Of a stretch of 64,000 bases of DNA, positions 1-13,630 are shown piece after piece. The number at the start of each line of letters is the position of its first letter. Position 1 is the first letter of the stretch. Under the pieces are notes generated by a model, which searched no databases, had not been told where the DNA came from, and saw only the letters and a program-made list of their open reading frames with translations. This stretch comes from Lepisosteus oculatus (lineage: Eukaryota > Chordata > Actinopteri > Semionotiformes > Lepisosteidae), in contig NC_090698.1 in assembly GCF_040954835.1 (NCBI RefSeq), forward strand, positions 3,966,501 to 4,030,500, given 5' to 3'. The position numbers and the translations under genes were made by a program.

Positions 1-3000
1 TTCACTGTGTGAAATGTCCCTTTTTGGTGACATTAAGGCGCTACAGAACACAGCCTTGAAGTCAAGATGATATGACTTCATTTGAAGTCAAGATGACGTT
101 TCAGTTCCCATCCCTCTGATCTTACTGCTCACCTGCCAGCTACAAGCCCCACTGCTTCCTGCAGCTTGTTGACTGGGCGTAACGGTGCTGTGTCCACGAG
201 GTAGAGGGAGGACCCTGTGCGTTGTTCTGAGAGTTTCAGGAGATCGTTGGCTACTTTTCCAAATCACGGGGCTGCAGTCGGAGTCAAGGGACAAAGGGTA
301 GGATGTCACAGACCAGGGTTTCCATCAGAGGGGGATTGAAGGGTAGATATCCAAATCCCGGGGCTGAAGTCAGAGTCGAAGGACGAAGGAAGAATATTCG
401 AAGACCTGAGTAACAATCCGAAAGAGAATGTCTCAAAAGTTATGGCGAAGTAGGAGCTCCAGAGATAGAGGCTAATACCAAGCATAGACCTGAGGGTAAT
501 GAGGGTTTAAATATCCCGGGAAGTGGAGGGTTTGGTAATTAGTGTGGTGTCATGATGGGATAATTGATCAGTGCGCTGGCGCTTGCTGGAATTACCCATA
601 GCTGTGGCCGGCTTAGCGAAAGGTCGTTTATGGTTGCTGGTGGACTTGACACTGGCCTCTTCAAGTCCTGGCTCAGCCAAAGTCACACTTGAGTTACACA
701 CCATCTGCAAGCAAGTCTACATTGTTGGCAAGTCAAGTGTTGATATCCAAACCTTCTGAACTCATTGAAGAAACATTGAAACTGCATTTAAACCCAGAAA
801 GCCCTAACCAGCTCTTCAAGGTGCAGACCAACCCAAGTAAAACTACAAGTGCAAGAAGAGGGAATTAGACACTGCATATTTTTTTTTTACTAAGACTTAG
901 CTATACCACAGGTTGTATCAGAGCAAAAAAACAACACATCTTTCAAAAGTTGTGCTCAATCTGACTCAGTGCTCAATGTGAGCATGAGACAGAAAACGAG
1001 GCAGAAAAATGCTGAGACTAGATACACTTTCAAACCGAGCTCAACCCCAGTCATTATTTAAATAATGCCATTGTTAAATGAGTGTTACAGCTTTTCTGAA
1101 ATAACAGCTGAAGCTGCCAAAGGACAAACTGTTCAAGCTGTTCCGGGCAGACAAGGAAGCAGAGGTATATATCTTTGCTAGTCTTGTCTATTTGACATCT
1201 AATCTGACAGCTTTGGCAGCTCTGAGGTGGTGTTTCTACAAGGAAATCAATGCGAATTTCAACTATCCTCGAATCTCGTTCTCCTACAAGCGGAGCTCTA
1301 TAGCGTTAATCCACATTGTCTCACCAGGTGACGCACTTGCAGGTGAAACTCTAGCAGCTCCACGTAAACCGTGTACCCTCACCTGGCAAAAAAGCTTTTG
1401 GAAAATCACAGAAGAAAAATAATTGTGCAGCTTAAATTACCACACTGATTTCCTCAGTATCTAAATACAATAATAACTCAATTATGGAATTCATCCACAA
1501 AAATCTGCAAAAGTACAGGCAAAGAAGGCAGCTACTATAAAAATATACTTTGTGTGTCAAGAAGTATTCTATTGTATTTTTCCTGCTATAAAAAGGTGAG
1601 TGTATCATGCATGTCTATATCCTTTGCCTGGCATATAGACTTATAGTTCTGATTGCTAACTTATGGGACATCACTGAGTGGTGACAAACAAAGACAGAAG
1701 TCAAGTCAAGTACAGCTTTCGGAAAGGAAGCTGTCTTAGACAAGAGTATACCGATGGCTGTCATGCATGTCAACCTGTCTGCTCATTTAGTAATGGTCTG
1801 TCTGTCTGACGGAGGAGAGCAATGTGGGTTGGAGGCCTATTGCACTGGCTAATGCTGAGCTGAGCTGAAGCAGAGGGGCAAAAAAGTTAAAGCCCCAGCA
1901 TCAATACTAACACATCTCAGAAGGACCTAGCTGCACACAGAGGTAGGGGGCTAAGGAACACAAAATATCTGTTGAAGCAGTTGATATATGAGTTTGGATG
2001 GTTATATAAATGTCTATCAGGTTTTCAAGGCTTAATTAATTAAATATATACATATGTTCTGTCTTCCTTGCTGAAGTGTATATCTGGCTTAAATGTAATT
2101 AAATCCAAGAGACTTAACCATTTCCATTACTGCAAGGTGTCCTTGTTTTACAGTATGAAGGAGATAGTGCTGTTGATGGCCGACGCACACTGAAAGCACA
2201 CACACAGGGGTGTGCCACCCTGTGTTATGGACTGGGAAAACACCTCCACACTAGCAGCAGGGCAAGAGGGTCAAACTCAATAGCATTTCAAGGATACCAA
2301 CAAAAGTAGGCTAATAAATTTACTTGCAGAATTTATAGACATATGAAGGCAGAATTTAAAGAAAACAAGCACTAATGTCTGTTTGCAACCACAGTTCCCC
2401 AGCAGAACAGGGCCCAGATGAGCTGGCTGTGGAATGTGTTTGTAGTTTGTCTGTAAAGGCAACAGTGAAACGTTCTCTAGTACAATGCTCGCCCGAAGAA
2501 GGTCCTGTGACTGCTGGCAAGACTGGGCACCATCTTTGTTTTGGAGAAGGTGCAGTTACGCCAGGGTACCTAAATTGAGACGTTGAGCTCATTGCCTTTT
2601 TTTTCTAAAACCACATTCCTGGTCTCATTCCAGACTCTGCTGCTGTTTTCCATGGTGTTTTTCTTTCGCTCTCTTGCTTTTTAAAGCAATTTTGGAACTG
2701 ACTCCTTCACTCCCACGGGCTCAAAACCCCTGACTAATGGAAAGAACTTGCCACGGCTCTTTTTCCATGACAAGGAGCCTGCAATTGCGGTTTCACATCC
2801 TCTGCAGAGAGTTCTTAATAATTTATAGATTTTCCTTAATAATCTGAGAGGAAATAGTAAAGCTCCAGCAGGAAAGGTATTTGGTACACCAGCTCTGCAA
2901 GCTGTTTTACACTTCTCCAGGGGAACACCGGTATTGTCCGATTTAAGGACCATGCAAAACCAAGATTCAGAGTGCAGAAAAAGTTGCACAAGGACATAGA

Positions 3001-3180
3001 ATCCTAAAATACATTTCAGTCTATATGTTAGTAATATTTAAATATTGTTGGAAAGCACATTTTACGGTTTATTGTCTAAATAATCTTAAGTCGGGGAAGC
3101 TGTGAGCTATAAGTGAATGAACTGGGTCACCAAATGATCCAGACTTCCAAGAGGTTTGAAAAGCTGCGGAGTACAACAAT
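1..3180. other. Noncoding AT-rich DNA, no gene recognised
   Basis: No open frame here shows a known domain or splice structure. A short direct repeat of about 37 bp occurs at 259-295 and 351-387 (offset 92 bp, beginning CCAAATC), and TTGAAGTCAAGATGA occurs at 57-71 and 82-96. Both look like small local duplications. Confidence 0.5.
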
Positions 3181-3185
3181 AAGAG

Positions 3186-3224
3186 TGACGTAATCGTTGC
3201 AGCCGAGTAATGAAGCTATAAAAG
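3186..3224 (+). promoter_or_regulatory. Possible promoter: CRE-like site plus TATA box
   Basis: TGACGTAA at 3186-3193 is followed by TATAAAAG at 3217-3224. Transcription would begin around 3250. No convincing coding exon follows: the open frame at 3286-3531 begins with TTG and has no known domain. The match may be chance in AT-rich DNA. Confidence 0.3.
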
Positions 3225-3249
3225 CTGTGTCCACCAATTATGTACCCAG

Positions 3250-5060
3250 GGCCACTTGTAGAAATACAGAGCTAGAAGCTCGCTATTGTCAATTCTCAAA
3301 ACTTCCTGCTTAGGGAGATGTGAAATCCCGAGTGGATTCCAGACGGGGCACTCTGGCAATGCAGGTGTGTCACCCCCTCTGCAAGCCCAGCCTTCATCTC
3401 TCGGCTCAACTCCCGCCAGCTCACGTCAAGCCCGGCTGCCTCGTCTCTTCTCCTTATTAGGAAGCGCCACTCAGGTGCAATTCCTTTCCCCCGGGGCAGA
3501 AACTGATCAGGTTCCTAATCTGTACGCTTAAAGTGGAGAGAAAAATGCATGAAAAACCCCAGAAGGAAAAACTACAGAACAAATAAAAAATGCCAGTCAT
3601 GTACCCAGGAAGTTATGTACGTATTAGGGAAAGGGGTGCGGAAGAAGCCAAGCACAACTTTTCAAAGACTGACAGAAGTATGTAGTTGAATGTTGCAGGT
3701 GTCATGTTACGCTGTGGATAAGGTGAGTTCATCTGTTGGCAGTGATCCCCAGTTTTTGCCTATCGGCAGACTGCAGGTTGGCTAGGACCCTTAGCTCCTC
3801 AGGCACAGCCCTGTCAGCCACCCAGGCAAAACGGGAAAACATTCTGCTTCTAGGAACTGAGAGGTGGTCACATTTAATCCACAAACAAACCTTTTGTTCA
3901 CAAAACACATTGCCAGTCCCAGACAAACCTCCCTCTTAACTAAAAAAAAAATCAATTGTAGCAATAATATTGCACACGTAATGCTTTACATCTGAGGCTA
4001 CCTAAATAGTACACCTAAACCAGCCACCTTAATATGCAGCCATTTGTTTTTCTTTTGACTCCTTCCTTACTTAGTACACTGGAAATCAACAGGTTAATTT
4101 GTCAAGAAGGTCCTGTGAGTATTAATGTAGTGGACCTAAAAGCACTGAGTGTTGATTGGCCTTGACAATACGCACACAGCCATAAGCGATAACAGCTCGG
4201 CATCCAATGTCCCACCACCCTTAATTTTTCATTGAGCTGCATTTCTTTTGGTTGAAGGGAACATTCCTCTTCTAAAAAGCTTTGCTTGTGTTTTTTTTGG
4301 AGGGTGCAGGCTGATAACCATTCCCTCTTGGCAGAATTCAAGCTTCCCCTGAATTCACTCACTGACTCCAGGTGAAAAAGCAGGCCAATTGTTTATATTG
4401 GAGGGCCTTACTGTGGGCAACTGAGCCAGGCATTGCTGTGAAAGGGCTTGTGTCCGTACGAGAGAAAGAGCAGGTCTGTATGGCTAAAACTTACTAATAA
4501 CCCACTTACAGAAAGAAAACAACGTCTTTAAATTTTAAAAAAAAATGTATAAATTGCTCATATCCTGTCACAATTGCTTTTGTTGCTGTAGGAAATAAAC
4601 TGTGTTATGTACATCAACTATAGAAGGTTTAGTAGCTCCAGTTCCAGTTCTTTAACATTTAAATTTACATTTTTCTTTCCTGGACAAAAGACGGGGAGGC
4701 AGGCCCAGTGATTCATAGTTTGGAAAACACAGAATACAGTAAACAATAAGCCAGCTGATTTTCAAAATCATAACTGAAGAAGTAACTGCAAATTGCAGGG
4801 TGGGTAAGTTTCTAGAAAATTAAAGGTGAAGCTGATGTCTAATGTCACTTATATGACAATGACAATGCATTTAAAAAAACCACAATAAAAGGTGTCGAAG
4901 AAAACTCAGTCTTCACTCAGGTTGGGAGATTGTCAACAGAGATCTTTAGTACAATCAGCTGAAGGGGGGCACATCACAGAGATAGGGTTTCCCCTAGCAC
5001 TCAAGACATGCTCACTGGACTGAAGTTATACTTTCCTTTTTATACATTAAAAGTAGGCAA
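3250..5060. other. Noncoding stretch, nothing recognised
   Basis: The region is AT-rich with scattered A and T runs. Open frames are short, overlap on both strands and match no family. No repeat copy was recognised. Confidence 0.4.
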
Positions 5061-5067
5061 GACTTTA

Positions 5068-5121
5068 ACATATCAAAGGAACATACAGGGAAAAACATAT
5101 CAAAGGAACATACAGTGTCAG
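5068..5121. repeat. Two-copy 27-bp tandem repeat
   Basis: ACATATCAAAGGAACATACA occurs at 5068 and again at 5095, a period of 27 bp. The copies are almost identical over 20 bases, suggesting a recent small duplication. Confidence 0.8.
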
Positions 5122-5216
5122 AAGTCAAACAACCAGGACAGGAAGATGCCATTCGGCATCCTGCAGTCTGTTTCATTTCTCTCTGGTTGAATGGGTGTGA
5201 GGAATCACAGGCTTTA

Positions 5217-5250
5217 GTTTGCACCTAAGACAGTGGTCTTAGGTGCGAAC
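5217..5250. repeat. 15-bp inverted repeat with 4-base loop
   Basis: The left arm GTTTGCACCTAAGAC (5217-5231) and right arm GTCTTAGGTGCGAAC (5236-5250) pair at 14 of 15 positions around the loop AGTG. It could be a foldback remnant of a transposon end. No coding context supports a transcribed hairpin. Confidence 0.8.
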
Positions 5251-5259
5251 AGAAAACCT

Positions 5260-7140
5260 TTCCCGTGCACAGTCACTGTCCTGACCTTTTGACTCGGTCT
5301 TTCACAAAGGTAAGTTTCCATATTCCAAGCAAGCAACCTGCCCAATCCCAATTTTCATAGGGAGAATTTAAAAAAAAATACGTCGACCAAGAATGTTGCT
5401 GTAGCTGTTGTCTTTCTTCTGCCCTGGTGCCTGTGCCTGTTGCCGCGGTGTCTCCATGGCAGCGAAGCCACACCCCTCTGTGCAGGTGCGGTGTTTAACA
5501 GATAAGTTGGTTACCCAGACACTGAAACAGGTGGGAACTTGAACACTCTATCACTGACCTACTTTGTTTTGACCAGAACCATTTCTAATACCTCTTAAAA
5601 TAATACTTATGTTCACATTACCGTTCTACATGCAAAACTGCCCAGCCCTCCATCCTTTTCTTAGTCAAAACATAAGCATGTATTCAGAACCAATCTGCCC
5701 TATTAGGACAACCAAGCAGTTTTTTTCGGTGTCTGCCAAACCACACTCAAAGAAAAGCCTGTCAGAGGAAACATTGTTTATGCTGAAGTTGAAACAATGG
5801 GCATAACCAACACCACATAAAGGAAATTCAAACATGTAAATAGAAGGTATTTTTTTATATGAACTAATTCCTTTGGTATTCTACATTACACAAGGTGATT
5901 TGTCTTATTTATTGAAGATAAAAGATAAAACCATGCTTAGAGGGACAAAATAATCTCAGACATTAAAATAGAGACCATAATTTATTCATACTTATTCAAG
6001 CTTTACAAAAATATTCAAAAAACTCAAACTAAAAAGGTTGAAGACTTTTCCTTTTTATTTCTTGTGCATATACTGAAAAAAAACCTCTTTCTGAGAAATA
6101 CATCAAAGGTTTTGAGGGCTTATAACAATTTAAAGAAAATGTCATTCCCAAGAGAAAGCTATTTTACTCCTGACACAAAGAGATGGTGTTTACTCATTTT
6201 CAGCAGACGGTTTGCTGGTGAAAAGGGAGTGTGTACAGTACATTGCTTATTTCTTCTGCTTCTACTGAAACACTGCAGGCTCTCACTGATAACAACATGA
6301 GGTCTGACAAAAAGGTAAATGAGCTTTTTAAATATGAAATATATTTAACAGAAATTATTTTCCCTGTCAATCTGGACTTTTCCTTTCTGCAGACTAGGAT
6401 GTTTAGCCTCTTCAGTATCAAATATCAAGCATACAATCCACACTTTAAAAAAAAAATATCCTCCCCTTTTTCCAGTGAAAATGTCAGATTACACATTCAA
6501 ATGAGGCCGAGCAGAGGTGCATCTAATACCATAAAAGCTCTCTTACAGCTAAAAGGAAAGATATCTAAGTAACCCTCAAAATGTTTTCTATTAGCAGCGT
6601 CTGGTATTTGTTTTACTGGCTCTTCAGTTTACTGTCCCCCACAGTCTTCAAATGCTACTTCACGGTCTGTGACTAACACCACCGGGCTATATTTCCCTGA
6701 CAACTGAAAAGTGATTCCAGCTGAGAGAAAAGATTTGAAGGCTAAATGAAAACCTCACAGCACATTCCACTGTGCAGAAGCACAAGCCACATATGAGCAT
6801 TTCTCGCTGGAATGTTTCTAAAGGAGGGCAAAAAGCAGTTTTGTAATCCTGAGGCAGATACTACTGCCTAACAAGCTTGCAGGAACAGGCCATTTTCATA
6901 ACTTCACACAAGGTTGTCCCTGGATTCAGTTAAAATGTTAAAATTCAGTGGCTTCCTTGACATTTCAGGAAAGTCTACTGGAGTTGTCACTGGTCCCGGC
7001 TAAGAAAAGAATAAAAATGACCCCTGCCTCCTTTTCTGTCTTCACTGGGGGATGTTGTAGAAGTGTTATCCCAATCAATTATAATAATAATAACGTTGAA
7101 TAACATATAATAAATATTTGATTCAATTTGTAATAATTCA
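5260..7140. other. Noncoding stretch, nothing recognised
   Basis: The region is AT-rich with no supported exon. The 113-codon open frame at 6231-6572 has no known domain and lies in a low-complexity context. Confidence 0.4.
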
Positions 7141-7144
7141 AGAG

Positions 7145-7295
7145 TGTAATATTATTATAATAATAATTGCTTACACTTATATAGCGCTTTTCTGGACACT
7201 CCACACAAAGCACTTTACAGGTAATGGGGATCCTCTCCACCACCACCAATGTGCAGCCCCACCTGGATATTGCGATACACACCGCACTATACTTA
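7145..7295 (+). repeat. Interspersed repeat with 'AGCGCTTTTCTGGACACTCCAC' type core, copy 1
   Basis: Core words such as GCGCTTTTCTGGACACTCCA, a CCACCACCA run and GTGCAGCCCCACCTGGAT recur in reverse complement at about 10095-10262. A TAA/ATT-rich microsatellite borders the left side. Similar sequences are widespread in fish genomes as LINE or SINE 3' ends; the exact family was not assigned. Confidence 0.7.
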
Positions 7296-7329
7296 CAGTA
7301 GGGGGATACAGTATTCCAAATGGAAAAAG

Positions 7330-9890
7330 AACATCTTCTGTTGTTTGTCTTTTAAAGGGGCTGTGAAAAGCAATTAGCAAGAGTGCATCTCTTCTGCATC
7401 CAGAAATGACCCTTCAGCCACATCTCCCTCACCCTTCCAGACAAGGCTTGATACTGTTTTTGTAATCCCTGAAGGGAACAGACAGAGTCACAGCCAGACT
7501 TCCCAGTTCACGTCCAGCAAAGAGTGGAATAAGAGACCCAGGACACAAGTGGAAGCTAAGAGGGGGAAGACATTCCTTTAGATAAATGGCTAAGAGGATA
7601 TTACTACGTCGTCGAAGAAGATCCCACAGGGTCCTTTGCCGAAACATTTGGAAGAGATGTTTAGATCAACGAGCTGCATGGGCAGAATGGTCTCCCATCA
7701 TTCTTCATTGTCCCTGTGCTAAACTGTTCAAAGAGCTCCTCCACTGGCCCAGGCCCAACCCAACTGGCACCACACAACATGTGCCATAACGACACTGTTC
7801 AGCACTGGAGCAAACAAGCTGTTATTAACCTGTGAGAGGTGAGCATTTTAGAAATATGTGCTGTCAGTACAACTAGTAAGGGTAACATTGCCCTAAAATA
7901 GTGTTGCAAATATTGCGTTAACAATGACAGCACTCCTGGGGGAGAGGAGGTGTGTGTGTGGGGGGGGGTTTACATAAGTACTGTACATAATGATACCACA
8001 ACACTTTCACAGCAGGACACTCCTCTGAAGCCAGACCAAACATGATTAAAAGGAAATATGACTAATACTTTTATTATGTTAATGGAGAAGAAATCTGAAA
8101 CTAATGACTGTATACACTGGGCTGAGTAACAATATTGAATTATCTTATAAACACGCTAAAAAAGCTGGACCCGATCTATGTATTTAGCAAGACCCCTTGA
8201 TACACTCCCAGCACAGCGGTCAAGTAAAACCCATACTGTGGATGCTGAATGTGAAGGACAGGGCAATAGCAAAGAGACGCTTTTGGTGAAAGCCTGGAGT
8301 CTGGGTGAGAAATTGTCATGCATCGTGATAAGATAAAATCTCCTGTTTGCAATGCTTCCGCTTTTCAGCAACTAGTACCTGTTGATTTGTTCGCATTCCT
8401 TTCATTCTCTTGTTTTGGAAAAAAACACACTTCCTGGTCAGGTGGAGCCCATATGTAACACTTACAATACGGATTGCATACATTCCTGGACACAAAGAGA
8501 ACAGCTATGACTCACTGCATGTGTATGAGGTTTTGTTTCTTGATTCAAAGTTTTAACAGTAATGGAGCAGGTGTCAAGACAACCTAGAGCCATACAGAAG
8601 TTAGCTAACTGATAGCATGACAAATGGGATGGGTGCCCTAGTTTTTTTGAATTACAGGAAAAACTGATTTGATAGCACCCAGGCACTTTTTCTTTATTAA
8701 AGTACTTCTAGATTTCTGCTTGTCAACATTTGATTCATGGTGCAGATTCTCTCTACATATCCTACCACATCCCTTGATGTGCTCAAGACCACCTTTTAGA
8801 GAAAGGCAAGAGGAGTCAAAACATCCCAGAAAAACACAAACTGTACCTCTGCACTTCCTATAGCATATGGCCCTAAGATTATCCACATGATCATTTATTG
8901 TTTTAGTTGTGATTTAACTTGACACATTTACCATGAAGTCACCACTAAAAAAATACTGAAAGCTGAAACAAAGCAGCCATCACAAAGCAGTTTAACATCG
9001 AAACAAAGCATTACTCTTGATCAAAGGGGAAAAATGTAAGCAGGGTGGAATGGCAGAGGGCTAAAAAATCAGAGCTAGTTTAATCAGAAATTAAAGGCAA
9101 AGAGTTTATACAATATATTATATACAGTATGTTTCATGTGGTTTACCGTGATTAACACAGTTTAATAAATTAGTGTGCAATAAACCTGTTGCTCATTTAT
9201 TATTTGGTGAAACAAAATTTCTGATAAGGAAGGTAATTTGAGAGCAATACCATTTTAACACAGACTTAAAAATCCAATATGGCAAAACAACAAGAAAGCT
9301 TTGGGCTTTTGATTAGGCAAACCATACCAAAAATGCCCTTCTGATGAACAAGAAGCTGATTAAAGCTTGTAAATCAACATCCTGTTCCACCAACCTTAAT
9401 GTTCCACAATTTTTTTTACTTCGAGAGACTAAATTTGAGTGTTACACAATGAAAGACACACCTGACTCATTCACCTTGTATTTTTCCCTTTTTCATTGTG
9501 CATTTAATCACTTAATTAGCAAAACTAAGAAAACACAAGATCTGTATACAAAAGGAAAAGCTCAACTATCTTATGTCAGTTTCTCACTGGTATTTAGTTA
9601 AGTATTCCTTTTGCATTTGTGTACTTGGCTTTCAAAATTGCACAACTAGTATAATTATTTGTCAAACAAATACATCACAAAAAAGCGTTCATAGTCTCTG
9701 CAGAAACTGTCCTAACTGAGACTGTTCTTCCCTGGCATCCAAAACAATATTGACTCCTGTTGTATCTCTACAACAGTGAAAATACCAACTCCTGATTTAG
9801 GATTATTAAAAAGACAGACATTTACACAGTGTAAATTGGGAGAGAGTTTCATTACTAGAGAATCAGACAACTAAATTAAGAAAGGTGAGT
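7330..9890. other. Noncoding stretch, nothing recognised
   Basis: No exon or repeat family was recognised. A G run (GGGGGGGGG) lies near 7960. Confidence 0.4.
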
Positions 9891-9892
9891 AG

Positions 9893-9975
9893 CTGCGTCA
9901 GCATGCGTAGACTGCAAAGGAACAGGTAAAAGGTTTATTCCATGCTGAAAAAAATGTACTTGTTCCTTTGCAACT
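9893..9975 (+). repeat. Fragment of the 'gctccacagccgaaa' repeat family
   Basis: TAGCTGCGTCAGCATGCGTA, then TGCAAAGGAACA and GGTTTATTCCATGCTGAAA match, in order, the end of the same family seen in reverse at about 34330-34415 and partly at 20333. The element type is unknown. Confidence 0.65.
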
Positions 9976-10094
9976 AAATTAGAAAGCTGTCAGTCAAAAG
10001 ACTGACTGGACTACACTGTGTTTTCAATTTGAACAAAAAAAAAGATGAAGCCTGATCAATAAGTGTTGTACATATAACACTTATAACAGTGTCC

Positions 10095-10262
10095 TAATAA
10101 TCCCCATCTATAAATTGGCATTAATCACTCTGTTCTCCTCCCACTGAGAGCTGGTGTGTGGGTAGTGTACTGGTGCATCATCCAGGTGGGGCTGCACACT
10201 GGTGGTGGTGGAGTGTCCAGAAAAGCGCTTTATAAGTGTAAGGAATTTTTATTATCGTTATA
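10095..10262 (-). repeat. Interspersed repeat, copy 2 (inverted relative to 7145)
   Basis: The reverse complement repeats the core seen at 7145-7295: CTTATAAAGCGCTTTTCTGG, ACTCCACCACCACCA, GTGCAGCCCCACCTGGATGA. It ends in a TAAAAATTCC/ATTATCGTTA-type AT tail. The two copies flank about 2.8 kb in opposite orientation. Confidence 0.7.
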
Positions 10263-10264
10263 TT

Positions 10265-12670
10265 AACAAAACAACCTCAAAGTAGGAGCCTGTGCAAATA
10301 CGTATGTAACAGGGGGTAGAGGGTTGCTAGCACAAGTCCTGGATTAGGCAACCGGGTTTTGCTGATACAGTGTATGCATAGCAGCTCAGCAGTGTGGTTT
10401 GCCACACTGCCAGGGGTTCTAATGTGTTTTATACACTATGTTGCCCTGCAGTTTGGTTCAGGATCTGGTGGTTTCCATACTTTTCTTTGAAGTTGATTTC
10501 TCCTTCTCTTAACAATCTCGTTAGGAGAAAGTCAATTACAAAGTCACGTCTTATCATACTTCAGCAGACCTTAAGGCGGTCTGGTGGGTGACACAGAGCT
10601 GTGGAGCTACGTTAATATATGGGGACCAAAAAGCAAGTGAACTGCAGGATTGTAAATATTTAAACTCCACAAATCCTCTTTTTGTCAGCAGATCCAGAAA
10701 GAGTGCCGACAATTTTCTGAACGCCTTACAGTGGAATTTGAATGTGGATCATCTATCTGACTAAAGAAAATGTGTTTTGATAGGAGAAAAGATAGTGTGA
10801 AACTGTGTGTTGAGTCAGGGACCCACATTTTCAGCAGCTTCCCAGGAAGGAATGGTGATGACAAGATGGCAAGTCCGAGCTTGACCCGAGATTAACAACT
10901 CAGAACTACCGTCAGTTAAATCTTTCTTTTTTAAAAAACATATTTTCACAGCTGCAGGCTGTCAAGGCTAAGAAAACATATTTGTATGGAAGACCAAAAA
11001 ACAACATGGCTCTTCTGATGAGTGTTCATTTTAGAATGAAACTACTTTAATTATACATTTTGGGATAATGTCATCCGATTCTGAGAAAATGCTTTGTACA
11101 TTGGACTTTTGTTTTGCGATGCGCAGTCTTACAACTGGGCACCACGATGAAGGGAAAGGTATAAAAAAATTATCCTAACATAAAGGCAACGGCAGCTTAA
11201 GAGTTGAGCAACAATGCAGGTGTGCAAATACATTTTTTTAAAATTAAGATACTCCAGTTGCTATATACAAAAATGTGGAGAAGTTGCCCTGGATCAGAAA
11301 TATTTCAAACATGCCTTTGCAAAACTGAACAGCAAACTTATCTGACACAAAAAGACTCGAATCCTGTTTATATCAATGTGGTCAAAGTGATAAAAGAAAA
11401 TGGCGCAAGAACGGGCTCTTTTACCACTCTTTTATCACTTGATTAACTTTGATGAGCAATTTGTTCTTAAAAAAGTTGTTAACCTGTGAAAAATGATTTA
11501 CAAACAAACAACTGACTATATAATACAAAGCATAAAATACTGAAAATCATATTTGAATAGATTAAATGTGATCCTGCATAAGGCAATATATTATCTGGTA
11601 AGAAAAAGATGCCCATTAAACATGCACAGAATTAATTACTTTTAATTTTTCCAAGCAATCAGATCCTTGCCCACTGCAATACCCCTGCAAGCTTGAGTTG
11701 TTAATCAAAACAAGTGCACGTAATTATGTGCAGCTGTGAACACCCAAGAACAGTACCACAATGTGCGTCACAAAACTGAATCACTTGCCAAAGAACAACC
11801 AGACGATCGTCTGAGGCGAGCTTTCTGGGTTTTTTGGCTTGTAGGTAGATGATTATGAAATCTACTGATTTTCGGTTCCAGTGGTGGAGGCGGCATAGCT
11901 CTTTTGCCCTTTGACCCTACGTTTCACTGATTCTAGGCTGATTTAACAAAGGTCTGTGCCTCAGAACTAAGGGGGATTCACCCCGTTAAGCTGTTCAAGA
12001 TCAGTGCCGATCAGGGACTGTGAAACTACTACTAGAAGGGGCACATAGACATCCTTCTCACCTAGAGCACACAATACAATAAGCATTACTTTCTGCCAAG
12101 AACAGATTTCATCTACAGTAATTTTCAAATTGATATATCATTCAATACTATATGGTTTCCTCTCCTTTGCAAACTTTCTTATGTTCTCATGCATTAGAAC
12201 AGGTTTAACCCTCCCGGCTGCAGTACCTTGCCCACTCAGCTCTTTTTTTTATTATTATTCCAATGGAAATTAAACCCTGTTGCCCAGAAAACCACAGCCG
12301 AACCTAAATTCTTGGACATACAAGTCCATGCCTGGCAGTTAAAAGCAGTTATTTCATTGAAGATTTGATCCTAAATGCTGTAATTACAGGAAAATGCGCT
12401 GTTTTTATTTTGACACAGAAACAAGGGCTGCATTATAATGCCTGATGACTGCAGAGTCTGTACAGAGTGAAAACTGAAACCAATAAGTAGACAAATTATA
12501 TGTGTCCATGCATTTTGGTTCAGCAAATGCCTAGTAAATGGTTTGCTAACTTCTCTGATTTAAGAGACTCTACCGTTGGTCCAGTTCTCTAAACCCACCC
12601 CTTCCAACCTGACATAGGTTCTATTTAGCTACTGATGCGCTCAATGCGTTAATCAGGAGAGGGTTTCACT
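10265..12670. other. Noncoding stretch, nothing recognised
   Basis: The region is AT-rich with short open frames only, none with a recognisable domain. Confidence 0.4.
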
Positions 12671-12674
12671 TCTG

Positions 12675-13606
12675 TTGTTGTGTTGACCAACAAGCTTGAG
12701 ACACATATGTGAAGTCGTACAGCTGTTGAGGTGGTGTCATAGCAATAACCTGGACTTGAACGTGAGTAAAACAAAATAACTAATAGTGAACTTTTGGAGA
12801 CACGGCCACACACTCACAACCCACTCAGTATTGATGGAACGGAAGTGGAAACAGTCACCAGCTTTAGGTTTTTGGGATTTCACATTTCTAATGACCTAAC
12901 CTGGACTGTGAACACGGACATTATCTTGAAGAAAGCTCAGCAGCGCCTTTATTTCTTGAGGTGCCTTAAGCTATGGGGGATGCCAGCACCTGCGCTGGTG
13001 AAATTCTACCGCTGCACCATTGAGATCACCTCACCAACGGGATCACCATGTGGTACGGCAACACCTCTTCTCGGGAGAGAAAGGTACTGCAGAGAACGGT
13101 GAATGTGGCCCAGAAGATCATCGGCTGTGGTCTCACAGAGATTAAACAGCTCTATGAGGACTGCTGCCGTGGTAGAATTCTGGCCATCACAGAGGACAGT
13201 CACCACCCAGGGCATGAGCTCTTCACCCCACTGCCCTCAGGCAAGAGATACAAGAGCATACAGACACTGACCACCAGATTCCTCAATAGCTCGGACCACA
13301 AGCAGGGCGATTGGCGAACACATCTGGCCATGCCCCTCGGACCACCCCTACACCCTCTACCTCATTACGATTTCGTATTTATTGCACATCTGCAGTCATT
13401 GTTGACACGTCTGCATTGTTTACATTCGAACTGTTTACTTGTTTACTTGTACATTGTCTGCTGTTTGTTTGTATATTGTCTTGATGCACTGTCTGCACTT
13501 TGTGTTTTTAATTTTTTTCTAACAATCGAGAGACTTTCTGTCAGTAAGAATTCCACTGTACCAGTACATGTAAGGTTTAAGTATGCCAATAAAGTTCAAG
13601 TTTAAG
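12675..13606 (+). mobile_element. 5'-truncated L2-like LINE, 3' end of the reverse-transcriptase ORF
   Basis: Three frames together read as the C-terminus of an L2/Maui-type LINE polyprotein. They contain LDLNVSKTK then a stop near 12775, then SFRFLGFHISNDLTW, KKAQQRLYFLRCLK, and in another frame WYGN, VAQKIIG, and PLPSGKRYKSIQ. At least two frameshifts and one stop break it. Everything upstream, including the catalytic palm motif, is missing, as expected from incomplete reverse transcription. The 3' end is CCAATAAAGTTCAAGTTTAA. It cannot move by itself. Confidence 0.88.
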
Positions 13607-13630
13607 TGGGGAAAAGGGGGAAAGTATATT

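Noticed and set aside
3286..3531. 81-codon frame downstream of the TATA candidate at 3217
   Set aside because: Starts with TTG rather than ATG and shows no domain or conservation signal.
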